Notes under the pieces: model-generated
The model's database searches: none
What the model was told of the DNA's origin: nothing
The model's input: only the letters and a program-made list of their open reading frames with translations
Program-made: the position numbers and the translations under genes
NCBI GenBank assembly: GCA_963677165.2
Contig: CAXXSX010000002.1
Span: forward strand, 2,914,001 to 2,978,000
Direction: 5' to 3'
DNA length: 64,000 nt
Source of the DNA: JAFGXT01 sp963677165
GTDB lineage: Bacteria; Verrucomicrobiota; Lentisphaeria; Victivallales; SZUA-371
Shown: positions 30,526 to 39,287 of the stretch, one piece after another
Layout of the letters: each line of letters starts with the position of its first letter
How positions within the stretch are numbered: position 1 is the first letter of the stretch

Positions 30526-30564
30526 TGCAACTGTTGCACTTTATAATAAACTGCAACAGTTGAA
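30526..30564. promoter_or_regulatory. Twin LacI-type operators TGCAAC-W-GTTGCA
   Basis: TGCAAC-T-GTTGCA (30526-30538) is a perfect 6-1-6 palindrome. TGCAAC-A-GTTGAA (30552-30564) repeats it with one mismatch, 26 bp centre to centre. They lie between the ADP-ribosylglycohydrolase and LacI starts. TATACT at 30521-30526 touches the first copy and could be a -10 element. Dyads of this kind are typical LacI-family sites, so the adjacent regulator is the obvious ligand. Confidence 0.75.
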
Positions 30565-30627
30565 ATGTCAATAGAAAGAGTGTACCTTTTTAATTATGAA
30601 TGAATAATTAAGAATGAAGAATTGGAA

Positions 30628-31623
30628 ATGGGACAAAAAGTAAATATCAGGCGTATTGCCGAACTTTCAGGAACGTCAGCTTCCACTGTATCACGGGTGC
30701 TGTCGGGAAAAGATACTGACATTAAAATCAGTGCTGAAACCCGTGATCGAATTATGACAGTATGCCGCGAGCTCGATTATCAGCCCAGTATTCATGCTTC
30801 GCGGTTGTTTTCGCGTCAGTCCAAAGTCATCGGATTTCTTCCAGCCAGGAACCTGTTTATTGAGGATGATAATCTGGCGCGTTCCATGAGCGGAGTTTAT
30901 TCACGACTGCATCTTGCCGGTTACCGGTGCATGCCTGTTGTATACGACGACAACTTTGTTTCCGGCAAAGAATATCTTAATCTTTTCAAGCGCCAGGAGA
31001 TTGATGCCCTTGTCATATGGGGGGCTGATGAGTCATATACATGGCTGGAGGAACTGCACTCGGAAAAACATCCTTTTATGCTTCTCGCCAACCGTTTTAT
31101 GAGTTATCCGTCTGTTACCTGTGATCAGAAAAGCGGAATAACCGCGATGGTGAAACATTGTCAGGAACAGGGAGCCCGTAAACTGGTATATGTGAATATG
31201 GGGACAGGTGATAGTTGTCAGCAGAGGCGCGAAGGTTTTCTTGAGGCTGTATGCGATGATGAGGCCCATATTGTAACGGGAGGAATTGGAATAGAGGATG
31301 GACTTAATGCCGTCAATGAAATTTTGAACCTGAATCCCGATGCCGTGATTTGCGGCAACGATCGTCTGGCGGTTGGTGTAGAGCAAGGATTGATTGCTGC
31401 CGGTAAGCGGATTCCTGAAGATATCATGATAACCGGTGGGGATAACATTGAACTGGGCATTTATTGTCCGGTGGCATTGACAACTTTTGATCAGATGTCG
31501 CGCCACTGCGCGGAAATCGGTGTGGATATTCTGCTTAATCACCTAAAAAGGAGAATGCCGTTGCGTTCGGAAGTCATTCCGTCTGAGATTTATATTCGCC
31601 GATCCACTTTGTTGGAACAGTAA
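30628..31623 (+). CDS. LacI-family transcriptional regulator
   Basis: The start is taken as ATG 30628 (MGQKVNIRRIAELSG), with GAAGA upstream; a TTG 6 nt earlier is possible. The helix-turn-helix is NIRRIAELSGTSASTVSRVL, and the effector domain runs to residue 332 with DALVIWGADESYTWLEEL, ARKLVYVNMGTGDSCQQRRE and PDAVICGNDRLAVGVEQGL. It faces the ADP-ribosylglycohydrolase gene across the two TGCAAC-W-GTTGCA sites and probably represses both that gene and itself. The effector is unknown. Confidence 0.9.
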   Translation: MGQKVNIRRIAELSGTSASTVSRVLSGKDTDIKISAETRDRIMTVCRELDYQPSIHASRLFSRQSKVIGFLPARNLFIEDDNLARSMSGVYSRLHLAGYRCMPVVYDDNFVSGKEYLNLFKRQEIDALVIWGADESYTWLEELHSEKHPFMLLANRFMSYPSVTCDQKSGITAMVKHCQEQGARKLVYVNMGTGDSCQQRREGFLEAVCDDEAHIVTGGIGIEDGLNAVNEILNLNPDAVICGNDRLAVGVEQGLIAAGKRIPEDIMITGGDNIELGIYCPVALTTFDQMSRHCAEIGVDILLNHLKRRMPLRSEVIPSEIYIRRSTLLEQ

Positions 31624-31638
31624 TCTCTAAATAAAGGT

Positions 31639-31668
31639 TGCCGTCGGGCGGGTGAGAGCCCAACGGCA
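31639..31668 (+). terminator. Hairpin after the LacI gene
   Basis: TGCCGTCGGGC (31639-31649) pairs with GCCCAACGGCA (31658-31668), one mismatch, 8-nt loop, followed by GTTTTGAGG. The stem is strong but the T-run is short. Confidence 0.65.
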
Positions 31669-32037
31669 GTTTTGAGGGGAGGGAAGGGGATTATGTTGTT
31701 TTAACTATAAATTCTTCTAAATCTCATGTGCCATTTTTTCCAATGCAGTCTGCCTGGAAGCATCAGCTTTAACCCTGTCAGATTTTTTACAATCTCAGCC
31801 AGCTGATCATTTTCTACATTATTACATACACTGTCATCAGAGTCCGTTACGTTCCATTGTTCTTCCTGTGTCATTGTTCTACGCCTCTATTTTTTGCCGT
31901 CCGCAAATCTTTCCTGTGTTGCTCCTTAATGACAGTTTTTCTATCCAACATCTTCAAGTGGATTATTTAGCATAAGGTGTTCCAAGTTTTGATGATCGAC
32001 AATATTTTTTCTCTTTTTTCTTCAAACATCTGCTTGT
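31669..32037. other. Intergenic gap with a decayed short reading frame
   Basis: Some 370 nt separate the LacI terminator from the AraC stop. The minus strand between about 31875 and 31701 could code for a short peptide, but the only ATG with context (31875) runs into a stop after 12 codons and the longer frame has no start. It may be a remnant. No other signal is seen. Confidence 0.3.
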
Positions 32038-32778
32038 TTATGAGTAGCGTTTCTGCCTGAATTCCCCTGGAGAACATTGATGAATCTTTTTAAACATTCG
32101 ACAGAAGTAGCATGCTTGATCAAAACCGCATCGGGAACCTATTTCTGCAATTGAGAGGTAAGGATTTCCCAACAGCTGTCGTGCCATTTCCATACGAAGG
32201 TCCAGCAGGTATTTGCTGGGGCCCGAGCCGAATTCCGTATTGAACAGTGCGTTTAAATAACTGGTACTGACTCCGCATTGACGCGCAACTCCTGAAACCG
32301 TGAGCGGGTCGGATAATTTTTGCTCCATAAGGGCGACTGCTTTGTTCAGGGCTGGATGGCGATTACGTAAGGCGACCGAATGCTGTTCAATTTGCTCAAT
32401 GCGGTTCAGTACTGCCCTCAGCAAGGCGTTGCGTTGATCCTGCTCTGACGGCGCCTGGAGTTCGGCGAGGTCAAGAATCCAGCGTTTGATCAGTTTGTCA
32501 TTTTCGGTATCGACCAGTTTGGGCGAGTTCAGGGGGGCTGGGCCGGTGTCGCGGAATACCACATAGCGGGTTTCAACCGGTTCATTACGAAGTTCATAGT
32601 GCATCATTGCGGCGGGAATAAACATGACACAGCCAGGGAGGGCGGGATAGTCGTTTTTCGCTACCTTATGAATGCAGTTTCCATTCATCAAGTATACCAT
32701 CTCCGTGTCATTGTGCCGATGTGACAGCACTTTCGAACCAGGTTTTGAATGTCCGCAACTGATAAAGACTGGTGGCAT
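32038..32778 (-). CDS. AraC-family regulator with cupin sensor domain
   Basis: ATG 32778 is chosen because AGGAG lies 10 nt upstream; the frame can be extended to TTG 32814. Residues 1-95 are a cupin-type ligand-binding domain (SHRHNDTEMVYLMNG, PGCVMFIPAAMMHYEL). Two helix-turn-helix motifs occupy the last 100 residues (TVSGVARQCGVSTSYLNALF and SIAEIGSRCGFDQACYFCRM, then the F..GEFR end). It is divergent from a PfkB kinase and nucleoside hydrolase pair and probably activates them in response to a nucleoside or ribose. Confidence 0.85.
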   Translation of the reverse strand: MPPVFISCGHSKPGSKVLSHRHNDTEMVYLMNGNCIHKVAKNDYPALPGCVMFIPAAMMHYELRNEPVETRYVVFRDTGPAPLNSPKLVDTENDKLIKRWILDLAELQAPSEQDQRNALLRAVLNRIEQIEQHSVALRNRHPALNKAVALMEQKLSDPLTVSGVARQCGVSTSYLNALFNTEFGSGPSKYLLDLRMEMARQLLGNPYLSIAEIGSRCGFDQACYFCRMFKKIHQCSPGEFRQKRYS

Positions 32779-32845
32779 GGGTTGATTGTCTCCTGAAATA
32801 ATTGATTTGTTCAATTATATAATTGTTTTATGCTATAAATCGGCA

Positions 32846-32874
32846 TTGAATTAAAGCGTTTCATACAATATAAT
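32846..32874 (+). promoter_or_regulatory. Sigma70-type promoter for the PfkB/nucleoside hydrolase operon
   Basis: TTGAAT at 32846-32851 and a perfect TATAAT at 32869-32874 are 17 nt apart, the ideal spacing, about 38 nt ahead of the kinase start and on its strand. Confidence 0.7.
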
Positions 32875-32912
32875 CTTTTAAGTAATCAAAAGTCAAACAA
32901 GGAATGAAAAAA

Positions 32913-33797
32913 ATGAACAAGGTTATAAATTTCGGTTCATTGAACATTGACCATGTCTATAAAGTTGACCATATCGTACGGCCCGGTGAAACCCTCGGCA
33001 GTTCTAGTTATGATATATACTGCGGCGGAAAAGGCGGCAATCAGTCGATTGCTCTGGCCCGGGCCGGGGTTGAGATCATGCATGCTGGTTGTGTCGGCAA
33101 AAATGATGGCGCGATTTTGCTGAACAACCTGAAAGACAACGGGGTTGATACCCGGTACGTTAGGGAACTTGATATGCCGTCCGGACACGCTGTCATTCAG
33201 GTTGACGCTGCCGGACAGAATTCAATCTTCCTGTTTCAGGGAGCCAATTATGCGATAACGCCTGAAATGGTGGATACGGTACTGGCTGATTCCGAGCCGG
33301 GTGACATTGTTCTGCTGCAGAATGAGACGAACGATATCGGTATGATCATGGAAAAAGCCGCGGAAGCTGGATTGAAGTTATGCTTCAATTTCGCGCCGTT
33401 TGACTTGAGTATCGCTGACTCTCTGCCGCTGCATCTGCTGAGTTACCTGATTGTCAACGAAACCGAAGGCGCCGGACTTGCCGGTTGTTCTGGAAATGAC
33501 AAGGTGCTTGATATTCTTGCTCAGAAATATCCCAATACGGCAATTATTCTTACTTTGGGCCCTGAGGGTGTAGCGGCCTGTGGCGCTGGAGAAAAGGTAA
33601 AATTGCCTTCGCCGCCAGCCGAGGTTATCGATACTACTTCCGCCGGGGATACTTTCATCGGTTATTTTCTGGCTGGCTATCTGAGTGGGCAATGCCTTGA
33701 ACGTTGCTGCGAAATTGCCTGTGCAGCCGGAGCGATTACCGTAAGTCGTCCGGGGGCTGCTGATTCCATACCTTTTATGAAAGAACTAAACATTTAA
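32913..33797 (+). CDS. PfkB-family sugar kinase, ribokinase-like
   Basis: ATG 32913 has AAGGA 9 nt upstream; ATG 32904 would place it too close. Both family signatures are present: the substrate-binding GGKGGNQSIALARAG near residue 40, and TTSAGDTFIGYFLAGYL near 240 with the catalytic Asp of AGDTF. The anion hole and ATP site are intact (LTLGPEGVAACG). The length of 294 matches RbsK. The downstream neighbour is a nucleoside hydrolase, 6 nt away, which would release ribose; this fits a ribokinase. Phosphorylation of another pentose is possible. Confidence 0.85.
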   Translation: MNKVINFGSLNIDHVYKVDHIVRPGETLGSSSYDIYCGGKGGNQSIALARAGVEIMHAGCVGKNDGAILLNNLKDNGVDTRYVRELDMPSGHAVIQVDAAGQNSIFLFQGANYAITPEMVDTVLADSEPGDIVLLQNETNDIGMIMEKAAEAGLKLCFNFAPFDLSIADSLPLHLLSYLIVNETEGAGLAGCSGNDKVLDILAQKYPNTAIILTLGPEGVAACGAGEKVKLPSPPAEVIDTTSAGDTFIGYFLAGYLSGQCLERCCEIACAAGAITVSRPGAADSIPFMKELNI

Positions 33798-33803
33798 TTA
33801 TAA

Positions 33804-34745
33804 ATGAGAAACATTATGAAATTTCCAGAACTTGACCATGAATTGATACGGCAGCGGCTTGAGATTCCAGAAGGTAAGATCAGTGCTGTGCTCGATACCG
33901 ATACTTACAACGAGATTGACGACCAGTTCGCGCTGGTTTATTCGTTGCTTAGAAGCGATAAGATCGATTTGAAAGCCGTAACGGCTGCTCCTTTTTTCAA
34001 TAGCCGCTCTAGCTCTCCCGAGGATGGTATGGAACGCAGCTATAACGAAATTTTTGAGCTGCTGAAGCGGTTGGATATGAATATGGACGGAAAGGTTTTC
34101 CGGGGTTCAAGGACGTATCTGCCGGATTATAATACACCGGTTGAATCTCCGGCGGCTTCCGCACTGGTTGATATGGCAATGGAAGCCGGACAGAAAGGCG
34201 AAGTCCTTTATGTGATGGCGATTGGCGCGATTACCAATGTGGCGTCGGCAATCCTGATGCAGCCGGAAATTATTAAACACATTGTTGTTCTCTGGCTTGG
34301 CGGGAATCCGTACTATTGGAAGTCCGCGGAAGAGTTTAATTTAATGCAGGATGTTCCTGCTGCGCAAATTATTCTCAATTCCGGAGTGCCGTTTATTCAC
34401 ATTCCCTGTATAAATGTTGCGCAGCATCTGGTGATGAGTATTCCTGATCTGGAATACTATATCAAAGGACGTAAAGCAATTGGAGACTACCTTTGTGAAT
34501 TTTCTCTGGAATATATTAATGAACGTAATATCCTTAGTAAAGTCATCTGGGACATTGCGACTCCTGCGGTGCTGACTTTGCCTGAATGCATTACTTCCGA
34601 AGTTGTTCCGGCTCCGATCCTGAATGATGATATGACATGGACCATGGATTCGTCAAGGCATCCGCTTCGTGTGGTTACACAACTAAGCCGTGACGGTATT
34701 TTCAGGGATTTGTATCGCTGCCTGGATCAGTTTGCGGCGATTTAG
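33804..34745 (+). CDS. Nucleoside hydrolase (IunH type)
   Basis: The calcium-binding signature of inosine-uridine hydrolases is present at residues 30-42 (VLDTDTYNEIDDQFALVY). Later family blocks are EVLYVMAIGAITNVASAIL, IVVLWLGGN and EFNLMQDVPAAQIILNSGVP. The family normally has a His near the C-terminal third; the segment ILSKVIWDIATPAVL carries Asp but the His is not obvious. It hydrolyses nucleosides to base and ribose. Behind a ribokinase-like gene and under an AraC regulator, it suggests a small ribonucleoside-use operon. A start at ATG 33816 is also possible. Confidence 0.85.
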   Translation: MRNIMKFPELDHELIRQRLEIPEGKISAVLDTDTYNEIDDQFALVYSLLRSDKIDLKAVTAAPFFNSRSSSPEDGMERSYNEIFELLKRLDMNMDGKVFRGSRTYLPDYNTPVESPAASALVDMAMEAGQKGEVLYVMAIGAITNVASAILMQPEIIKHIVVLWLGGNPYYWKSAEEFNLMQDVPAAQIILNSGVPFIHIPCINVAQHLVMSIPDLEYYIKGRKAIGDYLCEFSLEYINERNILSKVIWDIATPAVLTLPECITSEVVPAPILNDDMTWTMDSSRHPLRVVTQLSRDGIFRDLYRCLDQFAAI

Positions 34746-34746
34746 T

Positions 34747-36411
34747 TTATATCATTCTGTTGTCCAGCAGTTCTTTCGCATGGTTCGCGGCGGCTTTGCC
34801 GCCGCCGAGCATTCGGGTGATTTCCTGCTTTCGCTGAGTATCATTCATCCGGGTAATCGACGTAGTGGTGCGATTGTCCGAAACTTCCTTGCTTACCAGA
34901 AAATGAGTTTTTCCCATTGAAGCTACCTGTGGCAGGTGGGAAATACATAGTATCTGGCGGTGTGCTGCCAGTTTCCTGAGTTCGTTTCCAACTTTTACGG
35001 CCGTTTCTCCGCCGATATTGGCGTCGATTTCGTCGAATACCAGAATTGGAATGGCGTCGGCTTCCGCCAGAACGGTTTTGACCGCGAGCATGACGCGAGA
35101 TATTTCACCACTGCTGGCAATATTACGTAATGGCTGGGGTTCTTCACCAGGATTGGGGGCAAAGATAAAGTCGATCCGGTCCATGCCGTTGCGTCCCGGA
35201 GCTACTCCGGAGAACGCGATTTCCATCCGGCATTTGAGAAAGCCGAGTGTTTTCAGCTTATCCGTAATGGCTTTTGATAGCTCCACTGCAGTCTTTTGAC
35301 GTTGGCCGGAAAGTTTTTTTGCGGCTTTATGAAGCTCGTTATTTAGTTCCGTTTCTTTATGGTCCAGCTCATCACGGAGTTTTTCCGAATTGTCAAAACG
35401 TTTAAGACGCTCCTGGGTTTCTTCCAGGGCCTCAATAACATTTTCCAATCCTGGACCATACCGGCGTTTTAAACGCTGAAGTTCGCTCAGACGATCTTCC
35501 AGCTGTTGGAACTCTTCTTCATCAAGTTCCACCCGGCTGCCGTAGCGTTCGACTTCATTTGACAGGTCATTGAGCATTTCGGTAATTTCATCGCACGATG
35601 TAAGAAACTTTTCAGTATTATCCGGATCAATGCCGTTCAGGTCACTGAGAATTCGATAGATGTTTGACATGAAATCAATTGCGGAGTTGTCCGATTCATT
35701 GATCATTGCGACTGCCTGGCTGGTCAGTTCCATAATTTGTTTGGAGCTGGCGGCGAGACGATGTCGTTCGCTTATTTCATCGTCTTCATTCGGTTGCGGA
35801 TCTATCTTTGAAATTTCCTCCACGACCATTCTTAAATGTTCGGCTTCAACAGTTGACGGCAAATTAGCCATTAGTTCTTCGCGCTGATTTTTTACCTCTC
35901 GGATACGGTCGCAGATTTCCGAACAGGCGTCAATAAGTTTATCATTATGAGAATAGCGGTCAAGCAATGTAAGCTGAGTAGATTGTTTCAACAGAGACTG
36001 ATGTTCGTTTGCGCCATGAACATCAATGAGGTATTCACCCACCGCCTGTAATGTTTGAAGCGTCACAGGTGTATCGTTAATGAAATTTCGTGTTCTGGTA
36101 TGGGTAATGATTCTTTTTAACTGCATGGAACCTTCCGCCGGGTCAAGATCAATTCCCGCTTCAGATAGAATCGTATAGAATTCCTGTGGCAGATATGCCG
36201 GCAGCTTGATGCCCGCGATCAGTTCACAGCGATCTTCGCCGGTACGGATGGCGCTTTTGTCGGCGCGTTCCCCGAGCAGCAGCGAAACCGTTCCCAGTAG
36301 AACGGATTTACCGGCCCCGGTTTCACCGGTGACCACATTGAATCCGTCTTCAAATTCTATATCGGCTTTTTCAATGAGAGCCAGATTTTTAATTGTAACC
36401 CATTCGAGCAT
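34747..36411 (-). CDS. recN: DNA repair protein RecN
   Basis: SMC-like ATPase for double-strand-break repair. Walker A is FNVVTGETGAGKSVLLG, the coiled-coil arms occupy about residues 155-365, the ABC signature is NIASSGEISRVMLAVKTVLA, and Walker B is PILVFDEIDANIGGETAVKV; LCISHLPQVASMG is the conserved His block. The length of 554 is normal. ATG 36411 is favoured over ATG 36420 because AGG lies 9 nt upstream. Its stop is adjacent to the nucleoside hydrolase stop (convergent, 1 nt between). Confidence 0.95.
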   Translation of the reverse strand: MLEWVTIKNLALIEKADIEFEDGFNVVTGETGAGKSVLLGTVSLLLGERADKSAIRTGEDRCELIAGIKLPAYLPQEFYTILSEAGIDLDPAEGSMQLKRIITHTRTRNFINDTPVTLQTLQAVGEYLIDVHGANEHQSLLKQSTQLTLLDRYSHNDKLIDACSEICDRIREVKNQREELMANLPSTVEAEHLRMVVEEISKIDPQPNEDDEISERHRLAASSKQIMELTSQAVAMINESDNSAIDFMSNIYRILSDLNGIDPDNTEKFLTSCDEITEMLNDLSNEVERYGSRVELDEEEFQQLEDRLSELQRLKRRYGPGLENVIEALEETQERLKRFDNSEKLRDELDHKETELNNELHKAAKKLSGQRQKTAVELSKAITDKLKTLGFLKCRMEIAFSGVAPGRNGMDRIDFIFAPNPGEEPQPLRNIASSGEISRVMLAVKTVLAEADAIPILVFDEIDANIGGETAVKVGNELRKLAAHRQILCISHLPQVASMGKTHFLVSKEVSDNRTTTSITRMNDTQRKQEITRMLGGGKAAANHAKELLDNRMI

Positions 36412-36490
36412 TCTTGACATCCTGAAAATTTCATGAAAAATATAATATTATTCTTTGTGTGCTTATGCAAATGTGTTATACTTTAATCGT

Positions 36491-37003
36491 ATGAAAAAAT
36501 ACTGTTCAAAACTGGAATATGGAGGATTGGCGCTGTTTATTGAATGGCGTGAACCGTTTGTTCTTACCCAGTTGAGCTTCCAGGAGTTGCCGGGTGAGGA
36601 TTCGCCTGGAAATCCAGCCTTACTTGATTTTAAGGCGCAGTTGCGGAAGTTGTGGTCCGGAGAGGATATAAAATTACCGATGGTTGCTCTGGATTGGGGA
36701 GAGGTGACGGAATTTCAACGCGGAATTCTGGAATGTCTACAGCGGAATATCCCACGAGGGAAAGTAATATCTTATGGGGGATTGGCAGCTCTTGCCGGTT
36801 GTCCGGGAGGTGCTAGAGCTGTAGGCAATGCCATGAATCGTAACCCTTTTCCAGTACTTTTCCCTTGTCACCGTGTAGTTAAGTCAAATCTTAAGTTGGG
36901 GGGATTCGGAAGTGGGTCTGCAATTAAAGAAAAACTACTCGAATTGGAAGATGTCAAGTTCAAAAAATCCAGGATTATGTTGGAACACAGGTCTTCTCTT
37001 TAA
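36491..37003 (+). CDS. Methylated-DNA--protein-cysteine methyltransferase
   Basis: This protein transfers the alkyl group from O6-alkylguanine to its own Cys. The active-site block is NPFPVLFPCHRVVKS, preceded by GKVISYGGLAALAGCPGGAR (DNA-recognition helix with the Arg finger RAVGNAMNRNP) and followed by GGFGSG. The N-terminal domain is short (about 70 residues), Ogt/MGMT-like. ATG 36491 has no clear ribosome site; a GTG at 36455 would add 12 unrelated residues. It is divergent from recN, so two repair genes share a control region of 79 nt. Confidence 0.9.
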   Translation: MKKYCSKLEYGGLALFIEWREPFVLTQLSFQELPGEDSPGNPALLDFKAQLRKLWSGEDIKLPMVALDWGEVTEFQRGILECLQRNIPRGKVISYGGLAALAGCPGGARAVGNAMNRNPFPVLFPCHRVVKSNLKLGGFGSGSAIKEKLLELEDVKFKKSRIMLEHRSSL

Positions 37004-37005
37004 AG

Positions 37006-37038
37006 CCGATCATGAGAGTTTTGTGAATTTATGATCGG
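37006..37038 (+). terminator. Possible terminator hairpin after the methyltransferase gene
   Basis: CCGATCAT (37006-37013) pairs with ATGATCGG (37031-37038) across a 17-nt loop directly after the stop codon. There is no strong T-run. Confidence 0.35.
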
Positions 37039-37256
37039 TTCTGAATAATTTAAGGGAATACACAAAGATTCAGAACTTTTTCTCATTGATTCTTATTTTA
37101 TGCTAAAAAAAACCATTTTTCTGCCGTTAATATACGAGGTAAATTAATGAGTTATATGTAATTAATCATATCATGAGTAAATTTGAATTATTCTGATATA
37201 AGGGTTATGTTCAGTAAAGGGCATTTTCCGGTAAAATAAACGGATTGTGATAAGAT

Positions 37257-39287
37257 ATGGCAAAGAAAGAGAACCCAGAAGAGGAAGTGGTTGAAGCCGA
37301 AGAGGATGAACTTATTCATCCAGACATCGAACCGGATGAATTTATATCCCTTCCTCCGGAAGAAGAAGTATTGCGTCTCAGAAAGCTTCCCGTCAAAGAT
37401 TTGATTGACGAATTGTTTTTTTCTCGTCAGCGGTTGAAAAATTTTCTTCAGGAGCGTGGGGTTCCTGTGCCCGAATCTGTATTTGCTGATGAAAGTCATA
37501 AAAATCTGCTTGATCTTGGAACCTCGGTTTATATTGAAAGCTTCTCGCGGCGTGAGATTTTAAGTGTACCGGAAAATACCGAAGCCGTTAACAGTACGGT
37601 TAAATCTTTTGTAATGCTGTTTGATTCCCTTATTTCCACCAATGCGTTTGAAGAAGTGATGGTGTCTGTTGAAGGTGTAGAGGAGGTAATGACAGTAAAG
37701 CAGTTATTGGAAGATTATGACAACAGCAAAGTTGAAGAAGAGAAGAAAGTTGTTGTTTCAGTTCATGACCTTCGAGATCAACTGGAGGCGTTGATTGATG
37801 AAGATAGCTCCGGTAATAAGAATCTTGACGATATTGATGACGATGCCATTGCCGCAACCCGGGAAATGGGGGATGGCGCGGGTCTTACCTATCACTCCAA
37901 AGTTGGAGAAGGCAGTTATGCGTTCAGTGAATACTCTCCGTTTATATCTGAAGAAATGTACAATAATCTTTTCAGTGAAGAACAGGAAGGGAATGATGAG
38001 GAAGACGAAGCCGTTAATGAAGGTGAGGCTTCCGGCGAAGTTTTTAGTGATGAGTCCGAGGTAGAAGACGGTGAAATCTTTAGCGATGAGTCCGAAGTCG
38101 AAGACGGAGAGGTCTTTAGTGATGAGTCCGAAGTCGAAGACGGAGAGGTCTTTAGCGATGAGTCCGAGGTTGATGAGTCTGCATTTGCTCCCTTCGACCA
38201 AACTGGAGCTTCGGACGATGATTTGGAAGACGAAGTTTCGTTTGATGATTTTGAGTCATTTGATGAGAAGTCTGCTGAAATTAATATGGCAGATGGAGAT
38301 GAAGCTATATCGGAAGACGATATAGATACATTGTTGGCTGCTGGTCCAAGTAAAAAAGTGAATGAAAAAGCGAAAATGTCAGAGGATGACATCGAAGCGA
38401 TGATGGCGGAAGCCGGAGGCGCGGCAAAACCGGCAGCGAAAGACGAAAAAGTATCAGAGGATGACATCGAAGCGATGATGGCGGAAGCCGGAGGCGCGGC
38501 AAAACCGGCAGCGAAGGACGAAAAAGTATCAGCGGATGACATCGAAGCGATGATGGCGGAAGCCGGAGACGCGGCAAAACCGGAAGCGAAAGACGAAAAA
38601 GTATCAGCGGACGACATCGAAGCAATGATGGCGGAAGCTGGAGGCGCGGCAAAACCGGCAGCGAAAGACGAAAAAGTATCAGCGGATGACATTGAAGCGA
38701 TGATGGCGGAAGCTGGAGGCGCGGCAAAACCGGCAGCGAAAGACGAAAAAGTATCAGCGGATGACATTGAAGCGATGATGGCGGAAGCTGGAGGTGCTAC
38801 TAAGCCAGCGGCAAAAGATGAAAAGGTATCAGCGGACGCCATCGAAGCAATGATGGCGGAAGCTGGAGGTGCTACTAAGCCAGCGGCAAAAGATAAAAAG
38901 GTATCAGCGGACGACATCGAAGCAATGATGGCGGAAGCTAGTGAAAATGGAAAGGCTTCCGAAGCTTCTCCTGCCCCTGAAAAGGATTCTGCCATAAAGG
39001 CTGTTCCAGATGTAAATTGGGAAAAAACCGTTGATGCCAAGACGAAAAACTCCTATAACGATGGTTTGATTTCAATTAGTGGAGCTGGTGATTTTGATAA
39101 GAATATTTCTGGGTCATCAACGAAAGTGAAAGATCCTTCTGAAGCGGTGTCAATGGATAAGCTTGTGGATTTTGATACACAGGCTGCCCCTGATGAAGAT
39201 TGGGAAAAGACAGTCATTGCCAAGACCAAACATGAATATGACGATGATCTGATCAATATTCGGAAAATCCAGGAAAAACTGAAATAG
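37257..39287 (+). CDS. Very acidic protein with FliM-like EIDALL-type repeats
   Basis: The 676 residues have no signal peptide or TM helix. Residues 1-190 are a mixed helical region of unknown fold (LPVKDLIDELFFSRQRLKNFL). About residues 260-307 hold four 12-residue units of the type GEVFSDESEVED. Residue 343 starts a degenerate unit, ISEDDIDTLLAAG. Residues 374-548 are seven 25-residue repeats, each opening [MV]S[EA]DDIEAMMAEAG and continuing with an Ala/Lys/Pro linker, plus a partial eighth. The end has two related motifs, NWEKTVDAKTKNSYNDGLI and DWEKTVIAKTKHEYDDDLI. The repeat core resembles the N-terminal FliM motif (SQ-EIDALL) that binds phosphorylated CheY; that link is inference. No flagellar gene is near. 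Confidence 0.65.
   Translation: MAKKENPEEEVVEAEEDELIHPDIEPDEFISLPPEEEVLRLRKLPVKDLIDELFFSRQRLKNFLQERGVPVPESVFADESHKNLLDLGTSVYIESFSRREILSVPENTEAVNSTVKSFVMLFDSLISTNAFEEVMVSVEGVEEVMTVKQLLEDYDNSKVEEEKKVVVSVHDLRDQLEALIDEDSSGNKNLDDIDDDAIAATREMGDGAGLTYHSKVGEGSYAFSEYSPFISEEMYNNLFSEEQEGNDEEDEAVNEGEASGEVFSDESEVEDGEIFSDESEVEDGEVFSDESEVEDGEVFSDESEVDESAFAPFDQTGASDDDLEDEVSFDDFESFDEKSAEINMADGDEAISEDDIDTLLAAGPSKKVNEKAKMSEDDIEAMMAEAGGAAKPAAKDEKVSEDDIEAMMAEAGGAAKPAAKDEKVSADDIEAMMAEAGDAAKPEAKDEKVSADDIEAMMAEAGGAAKPAAKDEKVSADDIEAMMAEAGGAAKPAAKDEKVSADDIEAMMAEAGGATKPAAKDEKVSADAIEAMMAEAGGATKPAAKDKKVSADDIEAMMAEASENGKASEASPAPEKDSAIKAVPDVNWEKTVDAKTKNSYNDGLISISGAGDFDKNISGSSTKVKDPSEAVSMDKLVDFDTQAAPDEDWEKTVIAKTKHEYDDDLINIRKIQEKLK
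38034..38177 (+). repeat. 36-bp coding tandem repeat, four units
   Basis: Four consecutive 36-nt units start at 38034, 38070, 38106 and 38142 and encode GE[VI]FSDESEV with an acidic end. They differ by only a few bases, so expansion was recent. Confidence 0.85.
38376..38940 (+). repeat. 75-bp coding tandem repeat, seven full units and a partial eighth
   Basis: Units start at 38376 and every 75 nt to 38901. The DNA between units is nearly identical in the first five (for example GATGACATCGAAGCGATGAT), and units six and seven share their own variants (GGTGCTACTAAGCCAGC). This means separate duplication rounds. Copy number should vary between strains. Confidence 0.9.

Noticed and set aside
31701..31875. 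Possible small protein on the minus strand
   Set aside because: ATG 31875 stops after 12 codons; the longer frame ending at 31701 has no start codon, so it needs a frameshift.
37916..39040. Long Ser/Ala-rich reading frame of 374 codons on the minus strand
   Set aside because: It is the antisense of the 75-bp and 36-bp coding repeats; its repetitive composition simply mirrors the acidic protein and it has no ribosome site.
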